Assembly: GCF_000002865.3 (NCBI RefSeq)
Contig: NW_001865039.1
Span: forward strand, 1,268,504-1,332,503
Length of the DNA: 64,000 nt
Source: Monosiga brevicollis MX1
Lineage: Eukaryota > Opisthokonta > Choanoflagellata > Craspedida > Salpingoecidae
Direction: 5' to 3'
The translations under genes and the position numbers were made by a program. The notes beneath the pieces are model-generated. The model had not been told where the DNA came from. It ran no database searches and saw only the letters and a list, made by a program, of their open reading frames with translations. The stretch's first letter is position 1, and each line of letters starts with the position of its first letter. Below, piece after piece: positions 48,401-59,029 of the stretch.

Positions 48401-49305
48401 CGATGGCAGGTGTGCGGGTGATGCTGCCCCAGGGGTTGGATCAGCAACCGGAGCCAGCTCTACGCGACACACCGCCGGTTGCCGAGGCGGGTCTGGAGGG
48501 TTGGGTGGCACACACGAGTTTGGGAGCCGAACTGACTGCCAGTCGCAAGGCCGAAGCATTCCTGGCGGCAAGTATGGCGCAGGGGACGCATCGCCAGGGC
48601 CGGGAGGGACGACAGCATTCAACAGGGTCAACGCAGATGACTGCTGTTCAACCTGCCACACCCGAAGCTGTGCCGGCGGCCTCGATGGAGCCAAGTCCTT
48701 CAGCAATTTTGCCATCCTCACCTACCAAGGATCCTTCTCCAGAGCACACTTCAAGCTTTACCAAGGATCCTTCTCCAGAGCACACTTCAAGCTTGGATAT
48801 ATCTGATGGAGAGGGCCTGCCTCAAGCGCCGACGGAGGAGCATCCACGCCCGGTCTCGCCTTCTGGAGGAAATGCAATTGACTTTGACCAATGGAGCCTT
48901 GGCTCATCCGTAGGTGCCAAACCCGCCCAAGTGCAGGGCCAGGACGACCTGTCTGGCCTTCAGACGTCGCCGGCCATACCGCCAAGGGTACATGTGGAGG
49001 AGGCGGAGAGCCGAGCATTGTCAGTGTCGGCGAGTGCTGATGAGCCTGAGCCTTTGACGCAGGGGCAGTTGTCTTCTGACGCGCAGTTGTCAACACCTGG
49101 TGCGCGCTCCCTTCGGGAGACATCGGTTCTGTCTTCTTTTTTCGGCTCGCCGCTGCCCTCGGGTGCGGCGCGGTCCATCGTGGCTGAGGACTATTCGATG
49201 GATTTTGATGAAACCAACGGCGTTGCCTCAGCTAGCGAAGTACCCTCGGCTGATACGCTCCGCTCTTTCCCGGACAGCGGAAGCGAGGAGGAGTTGGAAG
49301 AGTAA
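45411..49305 (+). CDS. Low-complexity protein, possibly moonraker/KIAA0753-like
   Basis: Exons read as 45411-45512, 45612-46032, 46155-46193, 46285-46419, 46520-46546 (27 bases), one unresolved, about 46836-48069, and 48220-49305. The N-terminus is MATAADLGLPAADQLRFSLY. Helical coiled-coil segments follow (ELRLRLRQNLVRLKLLAQTQ; ELRDLLDRIVLALEHREVDD). The large exon is Ala/Gln/Pro-rich and disordered. The last two exons join as SFEAYREKYRDFCQQRRW, then LVEVLYDELLHIVASETS and NEALDELLDMEL, and end in an acidic tail with DFDQWSLGSS. The order of helical segments and the C-terminal LVEVLYDELL block recall the centriolar satellite protein moonraker (KIAA0753), but the similarity is faint and the name is a hypothesis. 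Joining of exons 46193-46836 is least certain. Confidence 0.55.
48721..48794. repeat. In-frame 36-bp tandem duplication in a coding exon
   Basis: Two copies of a unit starting accaaggatccttctcc give a repeated 12-residue peptide TKDPSPEHTSSF / TKDPSPEHTSSL. Near-identity at the DNA level indicates a recent event. Confidence 0.95.
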
Positions 49306-50127
49306 GTGCTGGCGGTTGTTGCTGCCCTCCCCGCCCTATTCTTTGAGAATGTTCAATTGAGTTGTGATATCGGGTCATGTGCATCCTGACTCAAACTTGT
49401 TCACCTATCATGCTTTTCATCATCGCTCCAACATGTGTGTCGAGATGCATGCTATGCATCTCCCGTGCCTCTAAAGAAGTAGCAGCGAGTTGTTGAAAGA
49501 GATCTTGAGAGAGAGAAGGAAGAGAGTAGAGCTTGGGAGAGAGAGCTTGACAGAGAAGAGAGAGCGAAGAGGTGAGAGACAAGAGTGCGAAGAGGTGAGA
49601 GAGAAGAGAGCGAAGAGGCCAGAGCAAGAGCGAAGAGGAGAGCAGAACGTTGGCAATGTGGGCCTGCAAAGAAGAGAGTCCCCATCTATCTTTAATTTGT
49701 CTTACAATTCGCGTTTGCGGCGAAAAGGACATGGATGGGTGCGGTGGGTTGTTGTTTGGGTGCGGTGGGTTGTTTCCTCTTTTCCCTGTTAGCCCTACCG
49801 GCAGACACCCTGCCCTTGAGTGCGCATGCCCTTGGATCTGAACACTGTTGGATCTGGACACCTCTGGGTTTTGCTGCTTGCCTGCTCCTGATACACTTGC
49901 TGAGGGTCTTGTGATCTTGCTTGTTTCGTCTTTGGACGGATTTCCCCTGGATGCCAGGCAGCGCCCAGCCCGCTTTCGATGGCTAGCTGCAGCCCTAGAT
50001 GACATGGCTGGCAAGGCGAGCGCGACAGCACACGGTCAGATTGCTTGTTCTATGCATGTGCAGGCTCGCGCGACCAAGTCCCCCAATTGTCGTCACATTT
50101 GTCTGATGCTTGACCTGATGCTTCAGG
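49306..50127. other. Intergenic region with purine-rich tract
   Basis: It contains a GA-rich imperfect repeat at 49490-49645 built on gcgaagaggtgagag-like units, and a duplicated ggtgcggtgggttgtt at 49738-49771. No coding exon is supported. The promoter of the next plus-strand gene is presumably at its end. Confidence 0.5.
49490..49645. repeat. Imperfect purine (GA)-rich repeat
   Basis: About 155 bases almost free of pyrimidines on the plus strand, with recurring gagagag and gcgaagagg words. Confidence 0.85.
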
Positions 50128-51766
50128 GTGAATGGGAAGTTGCCAACTCCCGCAGTTTGGGTTCATCTCGCTACTTGGCACCGTCAGATCGCGATGCAAC
50201 AATCCGCGGCACTGGCCTTGCTGGGCGCCCTCGGGGGGCTTGTTGTCCTTTGCCTGCTTCTTATTGTTTGGGTCGTATGCCGCCGGCGGGCGGTTTGGGG
50301 CCGCATTCGTCATGATGCCAGCCCGTCCAGCGAGGCCGATGCAACTATGGGTTCATGGCGGCTCAAGACCGCAACAACTGAGCTCCTTAGGTCGTCCCAT
50401 CGCTCCCCACCACGCAACTTTTTGCCGGCCAACCGGCCCGATTTCTCCGAATCCTTCGCCGGCCTGAGCACAGCGCGACCAGGATCGTTTGCTGGAGGCT
50501 GGAGTGTTGACTCCGATGATGATGTGGTGGCCGCCGGTCCGTACGGTGCTGGACCCATGGATGGCTTGGACAATGAAACTTCGCTTTCCCATGTCCAGCT
50601 TCTGCAACTGGCGTTGCGCAACGATTTGCCCTTTCTGTTGCGGCCTGAGGGTCAACTCTATGTTGTCGTGGCCCAGCTGCTGCCCAACGGGCGACCCTCC
50701 GGTGCGTGCTCACTGCTGCTTCAAGCGTTACCACCTTCCTCTGTGTATGTGCACTTGGCTCACGCGATGCCTTTATCAATGCGGGGCGCTGGGATGATTG
50801 GATACCCAGTGCCACGAGTTGTAACGCTGCCGCCCGATTCCTTTGCCAACGGCCTCGGTTTTGCCGTTAGCGGCGCGCAGCCGGCGGTCATGGTCAGCGT
50901 CGAAGCTGGTCAGCCCTTATCCCCGGATGCACGCATACCTACCGGGAAGTCAACTGCCCTGCCAGCTTGTTTGTGCTCAGCATCCCGGATTTCTCGCCAA
51001 TTAGGGGGCCGGGCTGATCGAGGCGGCGCCATGACTGATGACATACTTGTCGAGGTAGGACCTGCACCACATCAAAGAGTCGCATTTCCAAGAAGCACGA
51101 TTTGTGCCATGGCTTTGGTATGCTCATATCGGCTGGTCATAGATCTGTGGGCGAAGCTGTTTACACCTGAGTCACAGTGAAATCATACGCGAGGTGCAGC
51201 GTGGTAGGTCAATTTTCTTTTCGTCACCAATGCACGATCGCCGGCCAGAGTTCATGAGATGGCATGCACCCCTTTTAGCGGTTGCCGAGTTTGAGCCTCG
51301 CGTCAACAATGGCGATCGTGTGGGCAACATTCGCCTAAAGGGCGATTTTATCGTTCCATTGGACCGGGAGCGCCAGCAGCCCCTGGGGTATCAAGAGCTA
51401 ACGATGGAGGATTTGCATCTCAACCTGGATTCTCCGCCTCGCACACACGGTCACACGGAGCGCGATCGACTGTTGGCTCGAGCTGCAGCGTGCGTGTACC
51501 TGAAAGTTTGATCCTAGCTATCCGCCAAAGAATTTTTTTTTCTCTTACAGCTGACCATCGTTGGCTTGATTCTGTTCGACAGGGATCACGCTCACGCCAG
51601 TGAACTCTTACGACAAGGCAATATCAAGGGCGCCTCGGCCATTTTGACACGTGCTCTGGCCGATGTGGTGAGGATGTAGTCGGAGGTGGCCATCACGCTG
51701 CAGTCACAGCCTGTCTCCGTGCGTGCAGCTGACCGACACTGCCTTTCTGTCGTTCTGGGCATAGAA
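50128..51766 (+). CDS. Single-pass membrane protein with cytosolic PDZ domain
   Basis: Exons read as about 50128-50908, 51005-51054, 51143-51204, 51279-51489, 51583-51667 and 51731-51766, all in phase. A hydrophobic helix (ALALLGALGGLVVLCLLLIV) is followed by a basic stop-transfer WVVCRRRAVWGR, so the rest is predicted cytosolic. A PDZ domain appears only after splicing: RVVTLPPDSFANGLGFAVSG (GLGF loop), MVSVEAGGGRADRGGAMTDD, ILVEICGRSCLHLSHSEIIR, EVQRA. The last exons encode GASAILTRALADVLTDTAFL and the C-terminus SFWA. Start could be the Met at 50128 or the one 22 codons later just before the helix; the second suits a signal anchor. The PDZ would bind C-terminal peptides. I do not recognise the whole protein. 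Confidence 0.65.
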
Positions 51767-52592
51767 AACGGGGCAAGCCAGTTTGATCCCGGAAAGAGTC
51801 GGTCCGGCCGGTGTGTCCACGCATCCTCGGCGTGATGGTGCGCCTCCTCAGAGGCATGCACAGCACGCGCACCATGGGACGCAGCGAGGCGCCTTTGCTC
51901 CAATCCTGTGCCCCATGCCCCAGGCTCACCCACGAGCTTTCACAGCGCGTCCGAAGCCAATACTGGGTCAGCACTGTTGTCCTTCTCGAAGCTTGTCGAC
52001 TCTTGGGTTTGTCGTCATCTGGTCTGGATTTCACTCACGTATCTATCATGTTCGGCGCAACGCGTGGCAGCCGTGCCAGAGGCCTTGCCCACGACCAGCA
52101 GGGTGTTGCGCTCTGTGGACAGAGCGCATTTACGTTTGCAAGCGCCCGAAGAGCCAATGTCGCCATTCATCGCCATGAGTGCTTCAAACTCATGCCGTTG
52201 AGGGCAGTCCCAGACGCCATCCACGTCTCACGTCTTGGCTTGCCGAGGTTGAAGGCTGCATGGTCGCCCGATTCAGGCACAAGGGTGGCCGAGGCCCGCT
52301 TGTTTGACAATGGTTGTTTTATGTTGTGTTGTTTTATCTTGTCTTGTCTTGAAAGCGCTTTCAGCAAAGCGCAAAGGCCCTTTTGACTGACCACACCCGC
52401 CGACGCGCACCGAACTGGGCGTGTTTGCCTAAATTGAGAATGTAACGCCAAGGGCTGGGTATTAAAAGGCTTCGCATGGCGAATTGATTGATCGGAGCCT
52501 GACAAAGACAGGCCGCAAATAAAAATGTTGGATATCGTGGTGCTGTCATCGCTCGAGGTGACGCACTCTCATGGCCGGTACAGAGGACTGGC
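51767..52592. other. Convergent intergenic region
   Basis: Several overlapping frames of 95-190 codons run through here on both strands, but none shows a family motif or a consistent exon chain. I treat it as 3' flanks of the PDZ gene (+) and the membrane protein gene (-). The frame ending at 52201 (QRVAAVPEALPTTSRVLRSV) is the most protein-like and could be an unplaced exon. Confidence 0.4.
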
Positions 52593-53327
52593 TCATGCGA
52601 CTCGCGGGCCACGACTGAGGCGTAGGTATGATCGCAGATCATCAAGGGCCCAAAGGGTTCCAACGGCGGTAGCGATGGCAATGCCACCGTAATAGCCCGC
52701 GTCGAGGCTCCAACCAGGGCGGCGTTGAAGCAGGGCGCTGCAGATGCGCGCAAGGGGCACAGCCACACAGGCTTTGACTGTGAGTTGACCAGCTAGGTTG
52801 TGCAGCAAGTAATCGCGACGAGAGGCGGACCACCACAGCGTCGTCGCTAGCAAAAGCCAGGGTGCGGCGAAAAGGGGGTTGAAGGTGTGAAAGTGGATCA
52901 CGTGTGGGTGGTTTGTCATGGACAGTCCACTTCCGCTCATGGCCAGCATGAGCACGAGCGTCGCATATCCTCCGTAGCGATGTAAGCGCGCCCAGCGTGC
53001 GCCCCGCGCCGGCGAGGCAGGTGCATCGAGAGCTAGCGCCGTGTACTTTTGCCCATGAGCACCGATCACCAAAGCCAGTGCGGTCAGAGTGTGAAGGCTG
53101 AGCGGCACCTCGGGCAAGGCACCGCGCATGAGCATGTGTACACCGGTGTCACGGCTCACGCTGAGCTGGTATGGGCCCACCATCTGTTCCGACTGTCGCG
53201 GAGTCCATAGGGCCTTGAGACCATATGCCACCAGACCGGGCACCGTGAACCAGGTTGCCCAACGCGTATACGCATCTTCACGATTGGCAGCCAGCGCCTT
53301 TGCCCGCTCTGTCACCCACGACGCCAT
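52593..53327 (-). CDS. Multi-pass membrane protein, single exon, unknown family
   Basis: A 244-residue open frame starting MASWVTERAKALAANREDAY. It has five or six hydrophobic segments: FTVPGLVAYGLKAL, LHTLTALALVIGAHG, YGGYATLVLMLAMSGSGL, LFAAPWLLLATTLWWS, LTVKACVAVPLARICSALLQ and GGIAIATAVGTLWAL. Histidines sit near membrane boundaries (SLHTL, GAHGQ, RLHRYGG, NHPHVIHFHT), reminiscent of di-heme or metal-binding membrane proteins, but no family motif is certain. The intronless frame is unusual beside its intron-rich neighbours. No signal peptide is evident. Confidence 0.65.
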   Translation of the reverse strand: MASWVTERAKALAANREDAYTRWATWFTVPGLVAYGLKALWTPRQSEQMVGPYQLSVSRDTGVHMLMRGALPEVPLSLHTLTALALVIGAHGQKYTALALDAPASPARGARWARLHRYGGYATLVLMLAMSGSGLSMTNHPHVIHFHTFNPLFAAPWLLLATTLWWSASRRDYLLHNLAGQLTVKACVAVPLARICSALLQRRPGWSLDAGYYGGIAIATAVGTLWALDDLRSYLRLSRGPRVA

Positions 53328-53689
53328 GGCAGCTCCACCTATGATTTCATTCGCTCCGACCGATCCGTATGTGTGTGTGTGTGTGTCGCAGGTCGCTCGC
53401 TAACTCTCTCAGCCTCTCAGTCTCTCAGTCTCTGTCTCTCAGTCTCTCACAGTCTCTTGAGTAACGGTCGCAGCTTTTGTGCAACCGTTTTCTTCGTCTT
53501 CTTGTTGTACTTTTTTTTTTTTTTTTGGCGCGCTAACGGTCATTTGGCGCTGCGCACTTGAACTGCTTGACGAAGAGGGAAGGCCGGCCTGTTCGTGTGT
53601 GTGACTGCTTGTTTGTTTGTCCAAGGCGGTGTGTTGGCTGGCCGATGACACGATAGTGTCGTGGCATCCAGGCCAGTGGGTGTCAAATC

Positions 53690-56096
53690 ATGGCTACCCA
53701 GATTCGTTTAGCTCCGCTTTTCTCCCCAACGGGAACCGTTGCAGATCCACCAACGGGCACCAAGGCACAGCGACAGCTGCAGCGCCGCAGGAGCGGAAAA
53801 CTGCCGATCGCTTCCATGCCACCCCAGCTCTCCACCACACCAACGCGACGCTTGCGCTTTTCATCCAAGCCACCAGCCCCCGACGAGGCGCCTCCCCCAG
53901 ATGATGCCGTCGACCGCGCCCGGGCCCGCCTGGCTCGTCAGCGCCACCGTCGAGCCTGCCTCGGGCGGGCCGACGAAGAAGCCCACACATGGGATATTCT
54001 TCGCCAGCGCCGTGGACAGCGATCTCGTGTACCTCGACCTGGTTTGTTGGTTGCCCCTCATGTTCAAATTTGTTTTTTGTTATCTTGTGAGCTCACTGCC
54101 TTCCTCTCGGTGTGTAGAGCTGACGCTGCCTGCTCACATGCCTCAAATCCGCAAGTACAATGTGATGCCCGATGAAGAGAGTTTTCTTGCGACTAGAGTC
54201 ACGGGTTGCGGTGCGTCAGCTTTTGGTGCTTTGTATCCTAAATTGCTTGCGCGCAATCAATGACTCGTCAAGCCCGTCCGCCTAACCTTAGATCTGGAGG
54301 GTGGTTATGCCATTGCGTATGGAGGCACGCACGGGGAGCTCGGCTTTGTATTCTTTCGCAATCCTCCTTCATCACGCCCTCAGCACGATGCAGCCTCAGC
54401 TCAAGCCGGTACGACGGCACAGGATCACACCCTTTGGCCTTTACCGCATGTGCCTTCGACTCACTCCTGCTGCGTCGCCTGCAGACATGGCCATGGTGCA
54501 CACCCACGAACGGTCTGCTTTGGTTGACCTGGGATTCCAGTCTGCTCAGCGACGCTTGGTACGTTTGCGTAGTCGGTTGCTGTAGAAGTAATAATCTTTG
54601 CTGTTGTGGTTGTCTCACTCGCCACTTGCATTCTTTCTCCCTTTTTCGTGCAATGACCTAGGTGGCCGTCAATCAGGCCAAGGTTTGCATTTATGACATT
54701 GATCGAGCAGCTGCGCAGGCCGACGCCAGCGTATCTCCTTTTATCGCTGTGGTGCGTGCATCGCCGTCGCGCCCAGCAAGCTGTCAACGCTGTCAATGCA
54801 TCTACACCCGAGCTTACACATGCATGCGCACACTCGTCGCCTTGTGGTTCCATAGGGAACCGTCAACTTGCTTCAAAAGCCCACGTCACTGTGCCTAGTT
54901 CCTGACACCCCTGGTATGTTCATGCAGATTGATGGGGCCGGCTCTTGGCCTGATCTTCGTTTTTGTCAGCAGAGGCATGGCTCGTGGAATTGCATCGTTT
55001 ACATGTTGGTGGCCCCATCTTACACTGTGATTGTTGTAGACGTGGGGCTGGTCGGGACTCGCCACGGAACCCTCTGGCACTTTGACATGCGCATGTCAGG
55101 TGAGGCTGGCTCCTCAAAAGCTTGCGTTTGACAATTTAGCCGCGGGGGTTGCGGGTTTGGCTGGCCCGAATCGGAAAAGCTGATTCCTGGTGCCATGCGA
55201 TCCGGACTGACGAAATGTGTAGATGCAGTGGCAGCAAGCAGTGCGCCGGCTCATTACTTTACCAGTGTTAAGCGAAACCGGACGTATCGAAGCGGCGCTT
55301 CGGTGACGAGCGTGTGTTTGGCTCCTGATGGAATGCACCTGGCCACAAGTGGGAGTGATGGGTATGTCATTGGCATTCGAAATCCTGCGGCTTTGCTGCC
55401 TCGACTGAGTGAGCACCATTGAATGCTCTCATTGCTCGATTGAATTTTCAGGCTGGTGCGGTATTGGGATCGCCGTTTTCTCGACGCTGAAGTTCAGGAT
55501 CCCTTTGATGTGGCTGCCAACCACCGGATCGCCACCGGAACAACTCATTTCAGCCGAGGTATCTGCCACTCGTTCTTGATTCTCTACTACAGGCTTTCCA
55601 TCCGTTGAGGCCCTTGTGGCAACCTCATTTGTCGATTGTGATATCTTTCAGGCATCATCAACTTGTCAATGGATGCCAATGGGCAACGCTGTGTGGCTGG
55701 CCTTGTGAACCATCGTATCGCCTGTATTCGTGACCTCTTTTCGCCCACGCCACGAGGTAAAGCTAAATTGCTCCTCCGCCCCCCCCCCCCCCCCCCAAAG
55801 GGTTGGTTTCCCTTCTTGGGCAAGCCNNNNNNNNNNNNNNNNNNNNNNNNNNNNNNNNNNNNNNNNNNNNNNNNNNGACAATGCACGTTGTTGCTGCCTG
55901 AAGATTTCAAAGTGCGGTACTCAACGGTTCTTCTTTGCGCTGCACGCAGTTTGAGGGTCGCGGCTCCGGCAGCCAGCTTGAGGAGCAACCAATCACAGAT
56001 GCTCATATCGTCAGCCGAAACGGTGGTGTTGACGCCTTTGTGGGGCTCTACGGTGCGCTAGCACATCACAGCACCCACGCCAGGCCTGCTTCATAG
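53690..56096 (+). CDS. WD40-repeat protein, possibly DTL/CDT2-like, broken by a gap
   Basis: Exons in phase: 53690-54041, 54118-54210, 54292-54408, 54485-54558, 54662-54751, 54856-54913, 55040-55099, 55223-55361, 55452-55558 and 55652-55756. The N-terminus is Arg/Pro-rich (MATQIRLAPLFSPTGTV). WD-type blades follow: GGYAIAYGGTHGELGFVFF, RSALVDLGFQSAQRRLVAVN with KVCIYDID, GLVGTRHGTLWHFDMRMS, SVTSVCLAPDGMHLATSGSD with GLVRYWDRRF, and IINLSMDANGQRCVAG. The spacing of VDLGF-KVCIYDI and the GLVRYWDRR blade resembles CDT2/DTL, the CRL4 substrate receptor for replication licensing, but this is tentative. At least two blades should follow and are probably lost in the gap at 55827-55876. A possible last exon is 55950-56096 (FEGRGSGSQLEEQPITDA). 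Confidence 0.65.
55827..55876. other. Assembly gap (50 N) preceded by a C18 run
   Basis: Fifty N follow a homopolymer of about 18 C at 55779-55796. The gap lies within the WD40 gene and probably hides exons. Confidence 0.95.
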
Positions 56097-56290
56097 TGAC
56101 TGGCTTTATTACGAGTTCAATTTATCCAGAAGACGAATCACCCTCTGAGCGAATCGCGAGTTGAATGGGCTACACACCATGTTGACCGGCGTTGGGCGCG
56201 TTGTCAAAATTGTGCCCTTGTTATTTTCAGCTCAACTTCGCAAACGGTCAGACATCCTTCAACGACGGGCAGGGTGGCGATGGTCTTGTT

Positions 56291-58797
56291 TCAAGCACAC
56301 ACGGGGGCATGGATAACCACAAAGCCCAAAGTCAGAGGCTGGGCTGTGTACTTGCCATCAAAGTTCCCCATGGGACGGCCGGGGAGCGCAGCCGTGGGGT
56401 CAGTAAGCAAGGCGTCATTTAGGCGCACATGATCATCTTGAAGATGATCCGACTGTAGCGTGTACTCGAGCGCCTCGTGTCCCATTTCGTAGTCCACAAA
56501 ATGTAGCATCAAGGGAAAGGTGTTTAGGTTGACAAAGGCAACCGAGGCGCGCCCTACCCAACAGGCGCGCGAGATATGAAGTGAAGGAGCAGTGGGATCG
56601 GTACGCGGGGTGGGGGAACAATAAGAGGCGGGATAGCAACAACAGACCTGCATCTGTGCGATGGCAAAAAGCATAGACGCGCAGACCCTCAAGGTTGGTA
56701 CGGTTCAAGGCAATGGCATGCGTGCCCACAAGCTCATTCCACAACCGGGTGACAAAAAAGTCTGGGTGAGGAGTCGGTGGCGCTGATGTGTTGCCAATCC
56801 AGCCCGGGGGCCCTACAGATAAGGTAAGCTAGCTGAATCATTCACGTTCAAGATTCTGAGCAATCGCCTCCTCGATGGGGGAGAGAGCTTGGCACGAACC
56901 CAAGAGGGCATAGTGGGAGGTATCAGCACTGCCAGACCATCCCACGAGGTCCTGACGAAAGACTCCTTGCCATTGATTGGTTGCCAGTCGGCCCAGCTGA
57001 TCAAGCCAGAAGAAACTAGCTACAAAGCGGTTGCTAAGATTGTCGCAGCCTCCATCTCCTGTGCAAGGCCCCAACGACACCGCATCAAAGGCAGGGAATG
57101 TCATGTCATGAAGAAGGGCGGGGGCGAAAGGGCGTAATCTCTGACCTGCAGTGGCTGTTTCTCCAAGGATTAGAGGGAGATCTGGACGCGTGCGGTGATG
57201 GGACTGCTGATACTCAAAGAGGATGGCGTCTGAACGATCCAAAACAGCTGGGTCGATGAAAGCGTCCAAGTTGCAATCGTCACTTTGGTTGGCTTTAGGG
57301 CCGTGCATAGGATAGCTACGCCACGGAAAAGTACATTGTATGTGAAATGCGGCAGATACCATTCACTACCTGTACTCCCATCTCTAGATCTTTGATTCGG
57401 ACAAAGGGTTGATTCTTACGAGTGTACGGTAACGATATCAAGCGTGCCTAGGTCGGATCCACATGCAGTCCCAAATATTGAACCTCTCACGAATCGCGCC
57501 ACCGGGAAGCTTGGGCAAATGTGCCAACGGAATGAGCATCGGGCGCATGTACAAACCTGCAGACACGTTGTTTAGAAATTGTTCCAGATAATCAAAGCCA
57601 CAGCAGACATCCGGTCCCACTATACGCAGTACTTCAGTGGGGAAAATCTGGGTGTCAATGGTACACGTCAGTCGTGAGGTTAACATGCGAGAAGAAAACT
57701 AAGCCAGATACAAGTACAAGTCTCAAAGAGAGCAGGTTTTCATCATCCCCGCCCCGCCCCTCTCCACAGAACAACAAAAAGGGGTGGCGGTTGGGAGCCG
57801 TCAACACGCGAGTCACCTGGTTGAGAAGTTTGCGGAGCGCATCAAAATCGTGTGCCAGCTGGGCGGGAGGGGGCGCATTGGTGTGGCGCACAAAAAAATG
57901 TGCAGGCTACAAGGCATGGTCCACAAGTAAAGTGCAACGTGTGTTCTGCTAGCTGGTCGAGCGAGAAGGCCATGCACCATCAAGGAGAAAAAAAGGGCTT
58001 GGCCGGAACCGCACCTCGTTGCCAAGTTCAAAGCCATACAGCGCATCCGTCTGATTATGTGATTTAATGTAGTGCAGAAGCTGTTCAGCGTTGGTTGAGT
58101 CCCAAGCCCCGTTGGCTCCACGCAATCCGAGGGCATTTAGGTCAAACAGCAGTTGCAGGCCCGTCTGGCGCGCAAACGCAACAAGGTCATCCCATGCACG
58201 TGTAGTAAGGATGTTTGTTGAAGATCCATTGTCGTCTAGAGGTGGGATATAGCAGTCAATCGATGTCCAGTGTGGCGACAAAAGAGTGGCAATTGTTGGG
58301 AGCGGGCCAGGGCACTGAAGAGTGGCAGCTCGGCGGCATGCCAAGGGCTCGGCAGCCGATCCGGCGGGGGTGGAACTAAAAACACTGACCTGAGGCCGTG
58401 GCATTGAACAAAAGTGAGTCTGCCATGCCCCCACCGACGCGAAGAATACCGGGAGCCAGTTTCTGCGCGGCAGTGATCAGGTAGGGATGGGTCAAGTTGA
58501 TCTTGTAGTACAGCGAGGCTTTGATCGCAACAGGGCGCACCCGCAACATGCATGAGAGCCCGCCGCGCCATAGCGACGGCTGGAGATCGCGCAAAGAGGC
58601 CAGGTTCGATTTCGATCCAGATACGCACCTGCATCAATGTTCACGCCGACGTAGGGCAGGGGCAGAGAGTGGCTCAGAGAGCCAAGGGTCACATCGATTT
58701 CGGGAACCAGGTCTGCATGTGTCTGGCTCGGGACCGTTGACATGAGCAGGCAAGTCATCATTGGCAGCAGGAGCTGCAGCTGATTCTTAAGGGTCAT
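56291..58797 (-). CDS. HPSE: Heparanase-like GH79 endo-beta-glucuronidase
   Basis: Ten exons join in phase: 58629-58797, 58390-58518, 58015-58235, 57817-57906, 57557-57647, 57420-57447 (28 bases), 57146-57315, 56900-57058, 56648-56812 and 56291-56553. A signal peptide (QLLLPMMTCLLMSTVPSQTH) precedes YVGVNIDAASLYYKINLTHP and APGILRVGGGMADSLLF. LLFDLNALGLRGANGAWDS and YGFELGNE carry the acid/base Glu; LPLILGETATAG carries the nucleophile Glu; FVASFFWLDQLGRLA follows. Human heparanase has LIFGLNALL, SWELGNEPN, VWLGETSSAYGG and FMWLDKLG (recalled). The C-terminal domain contains PDFFVTRLWNELVGTHAIAL and LRVYAFCHRT. Heparanases cleave heparan sulfate; related GH79 enzymes act on other glucuronides, so the substrate is open. 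Confidence 0.9.
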
Positions 58798-59029
58798 CGT
58801 ATCGGTTTCAAATAATATTATGACTGGACATGTGACGCCCGAACAAGAAATATGAACTCTGGCCTGCCCTGCGAACTGGCGTCAGTTAGTTGATGGGCCG
58901 GTGCTCGATCCGGCGCCAGCGCGCAAAACGCAAAACGCAAAACGCAAAACGCACACACACACACACACACACACAATTATTTTTTCATTCACATTTTCGA
59001 CACAACAATTTGAGGAGCCACTGACAACC
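58798..59029. promoter_or_regulatory. Putative bidirectional promoter, heparanase / bleomycin hydrolase
   Basis: Only 232 bases separate two divergent start codons. The interval holds four direct copies of caaaacg at 58924-58951 followed by a (CA)n to 58975. No TATA box is obvious. Shared control is an inference from geometry. Confidence 0.5.
58924..58975. repeat. (caaaacg)4 plus (CA)n
   Basis: Four perfect heptamers run directly into about 12 CA units, inside the divergent promoter interval. Confidence 0.95.

Noticed and set aside
50909-51004. Continuous reading through this stretch in the PDZ gene
   Set aside because: Removing it as an intron restores a canonical PDZ sequence (VEAGGGRADRGGAMTDD); keeping it inserts an unrelated 32 residues.
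51783-52201. Several overlapping plus-strand ORFs of about 100-190 codons
   Set aside because: Three frames are open together without motifs or matching splice phases; the PDZ gene already ends at 51766 with a clean final exon.
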